From positions 1-6,920 of the forward strand of contig JABWBL010000186.1 in NCBI GenBank assembly GCA_013360535.1: a stretch of 6,920 bases of DNA, written 5' to 3'. This DNA comes from Planctomycetaceae bacterium (GTDB taxonomy: Bacteria; Planctomycetota; UBA1135; GCA-002686595). Position numbers and translations under genes: made by a program. The stretch's first letter is position 1, and every line of letters begins with the position of its first letter. Below, piece by piece: positions 1 to 4,741 of the stretch. Under the pieces are notes generated by a model. It was not told the origin of the DNA and made no database searches. It saw only the letters and a program-made list of their open reading frames with translations.

Positions 1-413
1 AGCGCCACCGCGGCGGCGCCGGCGATGGCGAGGTCGACGACGATGATCCACCGCGACGGGACGTTAAGCTGGTGGAACAGCGGCAGCCGCGACAGGACCA
101 CGAACGGGGCGTTCGGCCCGCTCACGCCGCGGGTGAGCACCATCGCGCCGACGAGCAGGAAGAACAGGTCCACGCGGCGCGGCTTCAGGATCAGCGCCGT
201 GCCCGCGCCCGCGATGCCCATGCCCACGACCAGCGGGCCCACGTAGCCGCGGTACTCGTCCGCGCTGTAGAGGAGGCCCGCGGGTCGGTTGATCTCGGCC
301 TCGCCGAGCATCGCGAAGAAGTGCGGCCACTGAGGGGCGTCCTTCTCGGCGAACACGCGCGGGTGCCGCGCGAGCAGGCGGCGGGGCTCGGCGTCAGCGT
401 CTGGAATGGCCAC
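1..413 (-). CDS. Partial integral membrane protein, YfhO/GT-C-like (tentative), runs off left edge
   Basis: The minus strand is open across this stretch in one frame. Third codon positions are almost all G or C from about 395 down to 1, which is strong coding evidence. I chose a GTG start at 413-411 because a perfect AGGAGG lies at 424-419, five bases upstream. From that start 137 residues are visible. A soluble stretch (about 1-55, with DAPQWPHFFAML and LLYSADEYRGYVGP) is followed by hydrophobic segments at about 57-76 and 82-94, and a third from about 122 to the edge. The motif LPLFHQLNVPSRW (about 110-122) resembles the P-F-x-x-L-x-x-P-S-R signature of large bacterial membrane proteins such as YfhO and GT-C-like enzymes. 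Those proteins usually have several hundred residues before this point, so the gene may be 5'-truncated despite the good ribosome site. No function is assigned. Confidence 0.7.
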   Translation of the reverse strand, partial: MAIPDADAEPRRLLARHPRVFAEKDAPQWPHFFAMLGEAEINRPAGLLYSADEYRGYVGPLVVGMGIAGAGTALILKPRRVDLFFLLVGAMVLTRGVSGPNAPFVVLSRLPLFHQLNVPSRWIIVVDLAIAGAAAVA

Positions 414-512
414 TGGCGCCTCCTGGACGACCCCCAGCCGGTGCTCGAGGCCCAGCGGGGCGCCCTGTTGCGGCTCGCGGACGAGTGCGCACGATTCCTC
501 GAACCCCGCTAG
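390..512 (+). pseudogene. Possible C-terminal gene fragment on the plus strand
   Basis: In one plus-strand frame the last 40 or so codons before the TAG at 510-512 have nearly all G or C at the third position. They encode a protein-like tail that includes VWNGHWRLLDDPQ and an amphipathic helix, PVLEAQRGALLRLADECARF. An intrinsic terminator lies 67 bases downstream in the same direction. Upstream of about 390 the codon signal belongs to the minus-strand membrane gene in the same register, so no start or N-terminus can be assigned here. It may be a gene tail cut off by rearrangement, or a chance open frame. The family is not recognised. Confidence 0.3.
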
Positions 513-843
513 CGGAACATCCGCCGGGCGCCGTGCGTCCGCAGGGAGGACGCGCTCCGAACGGAAAGTCCTTCGCTCGCCTCTGGCGCCGCGAGGGGCT
601 TTTTCCACAAGATCGCGTTCGCTCGGACGGATTCGGGGGGAGGAGATTCAAGCCCGCGGGTCAGGCCGAACGAAGTTGGCTGCACGAGCGCGACACCCTG
701 AGGGGGGTGCCGGGCCCGAAGTGAAGAAGAACGCTTGACTCGCCGTGGGGACGGCCGAGCAGCGCGCCCGAGCGCGATCTGTCGCCCCGCGGACCCATCC
801 ACCGTCCGAAATCGAAGGCCCGACCGGGGCCACAGGGGAATCG
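513..843. other. Intergenic region without a recognised gene
   Basis: Apart from the terminator at 579-604, I see no gene in this stretch. Open frames crossing it are arginine-rich and look like GC-rich shadows. A TTGACT at 735-740 resembles a -35 box, but no acceptable -10 box lies 16-18 bases downstream. The ribosome site of the next gene is AGGGGA at 834-839. The promoter of the propeller gene is presumably here but cannot be placed. Confidence 0.5.
579..604 (+). terminator. Intrinsic terminator, plus-strand direction
   Basis: Bases 579-584 (GCCTCT) can pair with 594-599 (AGGGGC), giving a six-pair stem with one G-U pair and a nine-base loop. Five T residues follow immediately (600-604). 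This is the expected form of a rho-independent terminator and would end transcription coming from the left on the plus strand. Confidence 0.5.
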
Positions 844-2550
844 ATGATCACACGCTCCGTTTCGTCCGCGTCGCTCGCCGTCGCGCTCGCTGCAGCCACG
901 CTCTCGGCGCAGACCACCTTGCAGATCAACACCGGCGCCGCCGCCGGCGACCAGCTCGGCCGCTCCTGCACGGTCATCGGCGACCTCGACGGCGACGGTC
1001 AGGCCGAGCTCGCTTTCGGCGCCCCGTACGCCAGCGTCAACGGCACGTCCTCCGGCTCGATCCGCGTCACCAACGGCCGCACCGGCGCGCTCCTGTACGC
1101 CTTCCACGGCCTCGCGGCCGGCGATCGCCTCGGCGAGTCGGTCGCCAGCGCCGGCGACGTCGACGGCGACGGCTACCCCGACATCGTCGGTGGAGCCCCG
1201 CTGCACGACCAGAACGGCACCAATTCCGGCATGGCGCGCGTGTGGTCCGGCCGCACGGGTGCGGTGCTCTACACGTGGTACGGCGACCAGGCCGGCGACT
1301 GGTTCGGCCTGTCGGTCGACGGCGCGGGCGACACCAACGGCGACGGCCGCGCGGACGTGATCGTCGGCGCGCCTTACGGCAAGGGCTCGAACACGGCCAA
1401 CGTCGGCGAGGCGCGCATCTTCTCGGGCCTCAACGGCTCGGTGCTGCGCACCTTCAACTCGCCCTCGGGCGTCTCGGTGCTCGGCTACAGCGTCTCCGCC
1501 GCCGGCGACGTCAACAAGGACGGCAAGGCCGACGTCATCGTCGGCGCGCCGCAGACGACGAACACCCAGCAGGACCAGGGACGCGCCTACATCTACTCCG
1601 GCGCCACCGGAGCGACGCTCTACACCTTCCAGGGTGCGACCGCGGGCGAGTACTTCGGCAACTCGGTCGACGGCGGGCGCGACGTCAACAACGACGGCTG
1701 GCCGGACGTGATCGTCGGCTCCCCGAACGCGGACTACGCCGGAGGCAACTCCGGATCCGTGTTCGTGTATTCGGGCCGCACTGGCGCGCAGCTCTACAAC
1801 CTGAAGGGCACCGCCTCGAACGACGAGATGGGCCGCGTGTGCGCGCTCGCCGGCGACGTCGACGGCGACGGCTGGGCGGACGTGATCGGCGGCGCGCGCA
1901 TGAAGGACCAGAGCGTGCAGAACGCCGGCATGGCGCGCGTGTGGTCGGGTCGCACGGGCGCGACGCTCTTCAGCGTCTACGGCACGCTGACGGATGAGCA
2001 GCTCGGCTTCTCGGTCGGCGGCGGCAAGGACGTCAACGGCGACGGCCTCGACGACTTCATCGTCGGCTGGCCGACCTTCGACACGAACAACTCCAACCTC
2101 GACACGGGCCGCGTGCGCGTGTGGAGCGGCACGCCGCTGCCGATCACGAGCTACTGCACGGCGGGCACGAGCACGTCGGGCTGCACCGCGACGATCACGA
2201 CGACCGGCAGCCCGAGCCTGTCCTCGACGGCGGCCTTCACGCTGCGCGCGAACAACGTCGTCAACCAGAAGACGGGCTTCCTGTTCTACGGTCGCCACGG
2301 TCAGGCCGTGCCCTTCGGCTCGGGCTTCCTGTGCGTCGAACCCGGCTACGTCCGCACGCCGATCCAGTCGACGGCGGGCAACGCGACGGGCACGAGCTGC
2401 ACCGGCTTCCTGTCGGTCGACCTGAACCAGTGGCTGCGCCAGGGCAACGATCCGGCCGTCACCGCCGGCTCGACGCTCTTCTGCCAGTTCTACTACCGCG
2501 ACGTGAACGCCTCGTTCTCCAACGCGGTGTACTTCACGGTCGCCCCGTGA
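844..2550 (+). CDS. Secreted seven-bladed FG-GAP (integrin alpha-like) beta-propeller protein with planctomycete-type C-terminal domain
   Basis: The protein has 568 residues. I chose ATG 844 because it follows AGGGGA (834-839) and begins a clear signal peptide: MITR, a hydrophobic core to about residue 20, and likely cleavage after LSA22. Seven calcium-binding loops of the D-x-D/N-x-D-G type start at residues 47, 105, 163, 222, 280, 338 and 396. Each is followed by a (P/A)D(V/I)I(V/G)G(A/S)P-like strand. The spacing is 58 or 59 residues throughout, as expected for a complete FG-GAP propeller. A separate C-terminal domain (about 431-568) starts near SYCTAGTSTSGC and contains five cysteines (438, 447, 497, 519, 547). 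I recall similar tails on planctomycete secreted repeat proteins, where they may help with surface retention; that role is inference. The probable location is outside the cell or on its surface, and the ligand is unknown. No enzyme motif is seen. Confidence 0.95.
   Translation: MITRSVSSASLAVALAAATLSAQTTLQINTGAAAGDQLGRSCTVIGDLDGDGQAELAFGAPYASVNGTSSGSIRVTNGRTGALLYAFHGLAAGDRLGESVASAGDVDGDGYPDIVGGAPLHDQNGTNSGMARVWSGRTGAVLYTWYGDQAGDWFGLSVDGAGDTNGDGRADVIVGAPYGKGSNTANVGEARIFSGLNGSVLRTFNSPSGVSVLGYSVSAAGDVNKDGKADVIVGAPQTTNTQQDQGRAYIYSGATGATLYTFQGATAGEYFGNSVDGGRDVNNDGWPDVIVGSPNADYAGGNSGSVFVYSGRTGAQLYNLKGTASNDEMGRVCALAGDVDGDGWADVIGGARMKDQSVQNAGMARVWSGRTGATLFSVYGTLTDEQLGFSVGGGKDVNGDGLDDFIVGWPTFDTNNSNLDTGRVRVWSGTPLPITSYCTAGTSTSGCTATITTTGSPSLSSTAAFTLRANNVVNQKTGFLFYGRHGQAVPFGSGFLCVEPGYVRTPIQSTAGNATGTSCTGFLSVDLNQWLRQGNDPAVTAGSTLFCQFYYRDVNASFSNAVYFTVAP
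982..2070 (+). repeat. Seven-unit internal repeat, about 174-bp period, encoding FG-GAP blades
   Basis: Calcium-loop codons begin at 982, 1156, 1330, 1507, 1681, 1855 and 2029, which gives intervals of 174, 174, 177, 174, 174 and 174 bases. Blades 2 and 6 are especially alike. A 25-base block at 1150-1174 recurs at 1849-1873, and a 22-base block at 1226-1247 recurs at 1925-1946, both with an offset of 699 bases. Confidence 0.9.
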
Positions 2551-2586
2551 CCGAACGCGAGCGGACCTCCCTGGCCCGCTCTCGCC

Positions 2587-2602
2587 GCGAGCGCAAGCTC
2601 GC
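2587..2602 (+). terminator. Stable GNRA-type hairpin downstream of the propeller gene
   Basis: GCGAGC (2587-2592) and GCTCGC (2597-2602) form a perfect six-pair stem closed by a GCAA tetraloop. It lies 37 bases after the propeller stop codon. No T-run follows, so it is a transcript-end or RNA-stabilising hairpin rather than a classical intrinsic terminator. Confidence 0.4.
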
Positions 2603-2607
2603 CTGAC

Positions 2608-2640
2608 ACTGACTCCGACTCCGTAACTGACTCCAACTCC
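2608..2640. repeat. Short tandem repeat, 18-bp period
   Basis: ACTGACTCCGACTCC at 2608-2622 is repeated as ACTGACTCCAACTCC at 2626-2640, with 14 of 15 bases identical. Each unit also contains two ACTCC submotifs. It lies between two hairpins, in non-coding DNA. Confidence 0.75.
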
Positions 2641-2641
2641 A

Positions 2642-2675
2642 CGCGAGGAACGACGCGCAAGCGCCGCTCCTCGCG
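2642..2675. repeat. Perfect 8-bp inverted repeat (hairpin)
   Basis: CGCGAGGA at 2642-2649 is the exact reverse complement of TCCTCGCG at 2668-2675. The 18-base spacer contains a small GCG/CGC stem. Together with the hairpin at 2587-2602 it may end transcription from the propeller gene. A sequence starting GCAAGCGCCGCTCC at 2657 resembles the start of the X repeats at 2747 and 3861. Confidence 0.5.
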
Positions 2676-2729
2676 CTGCGTTTGGGGCGGCTCGGTTACC
2701 CTTGGGCGGCGCGTTTCCCGCGTTATCCC

Positions 2730-2891
2730 ATGGCTCGCACTACTCCCAAGCGCCGTTCCGGCTTGCGCATCGTCGGGCGATCGCCGCGCTCCCTCGCCTC
2801 CGGAGCCTGTGGAGAAGGCCTTGCCGCCGCGCGCCGGCTCAGGTCCAAAGCCCACGCGCTCGCCCCACACTGTCGAAAGGCCCTCCGATGA
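2730..2891 (+). pseudogene. Internally deleted copy of the HExxH/TPR gene (53-codon remnant)
   Basis: ATG 2730 opens a 53-codon frame ending TGA 2889-2891. Its N-terminus (RRSGLRIVGR) matches residues 24-33 of the HExxH/TPR protein at 3803-4726. Its next part (RSLASGACGEGLAAAR onward) matches residues 271-304 of that same protein, 23 of 34 positions identical, in the same reading frame. Many nucleotide differences in the C-terminal part are at third positions and silent, which indicates past selection as protein. The whole peptidase-like and TPR region is missing. The simplest explanation is an in-frame 705-base deletion between two imperfect 15-base repeats, whose equivalents remain in the intact gene at 3886-3900 and 4591-4605. 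It may still be translated, but no function is expected. Confidence 0.65.
2751..2779 (+). repeat. X repeat, copy 1
   Basis: These 29 bases match 3872-3900 at 28 positions, and the last 23 (2757-2779) are identical to 3878-3900. Just upstream, CAAGC at 2747-2751 can pair with GCTTG at 2761-2765. The copy lies near the 5' end of the 53-codon remnant. It is either conserved coding sequence or part of a dispersed palindromic repeat. Confidence 0.85.
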
Positions 2892-2903
2892 ACTGCCGTC
2901 AGG

Positions 2904-2933
2904 ACTTTCGAGGTGCGGAAGGTGGATTACCAC
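2904..2933 (+). pseudogene. Probable HigB toxin remnant (C-terminal codons only)
   Basis: The plus-strand frame through 2904-2933 reads TFEVRKVDYH. HigB/RelE-family host-inhibition toxins typically end in a V-x-x-V-D-Y-H motif and sit immediately upstream of their HigA antitoxin, as here. The rest of a toxin of about 90 residues is absent: an in-frame stop (2889-2891), which also ends the TPR-gene remnant, lies only 12 bases upstream. No stop follows the DYH motif in frame until about 3420, so the natural end is also lost. Within this stretch GTGG (2922-2925) and CCAC (2930-2933) form a short inverted repeat that could be an operator half-site pair; this is weak. The call rests on a short motif plus context. 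Confidence 0.5.
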
Positions 2934-2985
2934 GGATCGGCAAGCAGGCGGCCCCACGATGTTGGGGTCCGAGAGCATCAAGCCC

Positions 2986-3264
2986 ATGAACCGCGTTCCC
3001 ACTCACCCTGGAGAAATCCTGCGCGAGGAATTCCTCGTGCCGCTCGGCGTCACGCAGGTCGATCTCGCAGCGCATCTGGGCATTCCGCTCCAGCGCATCA
3101 ACGAGTTCGTTCGCGGCCGTCGCGGCGTCAGTGCCGAGACCGCCTGGTTGCTCGCGGGGGCGCTGGGGACCACGCCGGAATACTGGACGAACTTGCAAGC
3201 GCAGCACGATCTGGCCGCCAGCCGGCCGACACGCCGCGTCAAGCCGCTGCGTCCGGCGAGCTGA
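2986..3264 (+). CDS. higA: HigA/VapI-family antitoxin, XRE-type HTH regulator
   Basis: The 92-residue protein starts MNRVPTHPGEILREEF, the typical opening of HigA-type antitoxins. ATG 2986 is preferred over the in-frame ATG at 2959 because the family starts at this point; the ribosome site is weak for both. The helix-turn-helix covers about residues 21-45 (GVTQVDLAAHLGIPLQRINE then FVRGRRG). It is followed by the family's SAETAWLLAGALGTTPEYW and NLQAQHDL segments. A basic tail (about 80-92) follows. Known members bind and neutralise the HigB mRNA-cleaving toxin and repress their own operon. Here the toxin gene appears reduced to its last codons, so the protein is probably an orphan antitoxin or a free-standing regulator. 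No second toxin is seen downstream. Confidence 0.92.
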   Translation: MNRVPTHPGEILREEFLVPLGVTQVDLAAHLGIPLQRINEFVRGRRGVSAETAWLLAGALGTTPEYWTNLQAQHDLAASRPTRRVKPLRPAS

Positions 3265-3432
3265 CGCCTCGCGGCCAGCGCGCTGCGAGAGATCGCGACG
3301 TGCTCGCCTTTCGCGCGGTGTGTTCCGGGGCCCACCCAAGCGGGCCGGAGACCGATGGGCGTTGCGCGAGGCCGGTCTCGAGGCAGACTTGGGGGCATTC
3401 CCGATCCAGCCCCCGACCGTGATGCTCGCCCT

Positions 3433-3828
3433 ATGGTCCAGACCACCAGCCTCGTCGACTACTTCCTGAACTCCGGGCTCCTCGGGCTACTGGCGCTCGT
3501 CTCGGGCCTCGTGCTGCTTGTCGTTGGCCTAGTGCTGTTGGTCGGCCGCGCGCGCGAACGGGCGGCGGCAATCCTGCTCGTGCTGGCCTTCGCTCCACTC
3601 GCCATTGGCGCCGCCGGAACCTGGTTGGGGCGCGCGGCGATCGACCGCACCGTCGCGGCGGCGCCTCCTTCACTCGCACCTACGCCCGAGGAGATCGAGC
3701 AGGGTCGCCGCGTCGCAGCGAGTTCGCTCGAGATCGGTGGGGGCGCGACGTTTCTCGTGGTCGTGCTCGCCCTGACCTGCATGTACTTCGCTCGGCGCCG
3801 TCGTGAGAACGCTGGTGTCGGGTCCTGA
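3433..3828 (+). CDS. Small membrane protein, three predicted transmembrane helices
   Basis: The protein has 131 residues. ATG 3433 is chosen because the protein-like sequence and high third-position G+C begin there; the upstream in-frame extension is arginine- and proline-rich, and no clear Shine-Dalgarno sequence is present. Hydrophobic helices lie at about residues 15-37, 44-64 and 103-119. The last is followed by RRRR (121-124), which should hold the C-terminus in the cytoplasm. A proline-rich acidic loop (about 77-92, PPSLAPTPEEIEQ) separates helices 2 and 3. I do not recognise the family. The helix arrangement vaguely recalls reduced MotA/TolQ/ExbB-like proteins, but no diagnostic residue is visible. 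Its end overlaps the longest reading of the next gene by 26 bases, which could allow translational coupling. Confidence 0.75.
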   Translation: MVQTTSLVDYFLNSGLLGLLALVSGLVLLVVGLVLLVGRARERAAAILLVLAFAPLAIGAAGTWLGRAAIDRTVAAAPPSLAPTPEEIEQGRRVAASSLEIGGGATFLVVVLALTCMYFARRRRENAGVGS

Positions 3829-4726
3829 TTCCAAACGCTCACGCATCGGGCGCACGCGCGGCAAGCAGCGGCGCCGCTCCGGCTTGCGCATCGTCGGGCG
3901 TCGAGGCCCCAGCGATGTGCGGCGTTGCCTGCAGAGGTATGCGCGGTGGCTGCGGGAGTACGTGAACTTCCCTGTGCGTGTGCCGGTGTATCTGAGCCCG
4001 CGGAAGGAGCTGAAATCGCGCAACGGTGGCACGGCGTCCGCCACGTGCTTCCTGCCCTTCGATCACCGCGAGGAGCCTTACATCCGCATCGCGACGGGCG
4101 ACTATCGAGAGCTGCTGCGCGAGCGCGGCCGCGACAACGCGCTCGCCGCTTACCTCGGCTCGCTCAGCCACGAAGTCGTGCATTACCGCCAGTGGATCGA
4201 GCGCAAGCCGCTCACCGAGAGGGGCGTCATCGCCAAGGCATCGGCCATGGTGGACGACTATGCGAAATGCGTCGACCGGCCGCTCGAGACGCGCGACAGC
4301 GACAACGCCAGCATCGGATCGTGGCTCGACCGGGTGCAGGTGCACATCAACCATGGCCACTGGGCGAAGGCCAAGCGGTTGCTGCGCGCCGAGCTCCCCA
4401 GAGAGCCGGAAAACCACCAGATGCTCAACTACCTGGCCTACTGCGAGCTCGAGCACCGTTGTTGCGCGCCTGCGTTGCGTACGGTTCGGCGCGCTCATGC
4501 GCTCGAGCCGCGCTGCCCGTCCGTGCTGATCATCTACGCCCGCATCGCGCTCGCGAACGACAAGCCCAAGCTCGCGCTCGAGCTGTGCGAGCGCATCCTC
4601 GCGCGCACGCTGCGTTCGCTCGCCTCCGGCTCCTGCGGCGAAGGCCTCGCCGCCGCGCGCGGGTACAAGTCCGACGCGCAGAAACTCGCCGCTCGCTGCC
4701 AACGCGCGCTGCGAACTTCGCCGTGA
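3803..4726 (+). CDS. Putative HExxH metallopeptidase-like protein with TPR-like helices and CGEG C-terminal motif
   Basis: The longest reading, from GTG 3803, has 307 residues. The start is uncertain: GTG 3815 is also in frame, neither has a good ribosome site, and the position matching the ATG of the 53-codon remnant is ATC at 3845. Residues 1-35 are basic. A domain at about 36-155 contains SLSHEVVHYRQWI, whose H123-E124-x-x-H127 is the zinc-binding motif of many metallopeptidases. E139, in PLTERGVIAKASAMVDDYAK, is a possible third ligand. TPR-like helix pairs follow (about 178-216, 217-250 and 251-268). The C-terminal part, SLASGSCGEGLAAAR then SDAQKLAARCQRAL, resembles a tail I recall from other bacterial TPR proteins. 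No signal peptide or membrane helix is visible, so it is probably cytoplasmic. Substrate unknown; peptidase activity is inferred from the motif only. An internally deleted relative lies at 2730-2891. Confidence 0.8.
   Translation: MRTLVSGPDSKRSRIGRTRGKQRRRSGLRIVGRRGPSDVRRCLQRYARWLREYVNFPVRVPVYLSPRKELKSRNGGTASATCFLPFDHREEPYIRIATGDYRELLRERGRDNALAAYLGSLSHEVVHYRQWIERKPLTERGVIAKASAMVDDYAKCVDRPLETRDSDNASIGSWLDRVQVHINHGHWAKAKRLLRAELPREPENHQMLNYLAYCELEHRCCAPALRTVRRAHALEPRCPSVLIIYARIALANDKPKLALELCERILARTLRSLASGSCGEGLAAARGYKSDAQKLAARCQRALRTSP
3861..3900 (+). repeat. X repeat, copy 2, with nested palindromes
   Basis: GCAAGC (3861-3866) pairs with GCTTGC (3882-3887), enclosing a perfect 12-base palindrome, AGCGGCGCCGCT (3867-3878). 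Bases 3872-3900 match copy 1 at 28 of 29 positions. The element lies in the basic N-terminal part of the HExxH/TPR gene, and could fold in DNA or in the early mRNA. Confidence 0.8.
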
Positions 4727-4741
4727 GCTGGACTCGACGCG

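Noticed and set aside
735..763. TTGACT at 735-740 as a -35 box for the propeller gene
   Set aside because: The sequence 17 bases downstream (AGCAGC) is unlike a -10 box, so the hexamer alone is not enough.
735..1997. Long alternative plus-strand frame inside the propeller gene
   Set aside because: The translation is dominated by arginine repeats, a frame-shifted reading of the same blades. The frame with the signal peptide and calcium loops is clearly the real one.
661..2298. Very long open frame on the minus strand opposite the propeller gene
   Set aside because: It is arginine-, alanine- and valine-rich without recognisable motifs. It is a shadow created by the strong third-position G+C of the repeated propeller codons.
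2809..2985. N-terminal extension of HigA starting at 2809 or 2959
   Set aside because: The upstream residues overlap the TPR-gene remnant and toxin remnant in another frame and do not resemble HigA. The family start is at MNRVPTHPGE (2986).
3348..3379. Inverted repeat GAGACCG (3348-3354) and CGGTCTC (3373-3379) between higA and the membrane protein gene
   Set aside because: The seven-pair stem has an 18-base loop and no T-run. It is not strong enough to call a terminator or operator in such GC-rich sequence.
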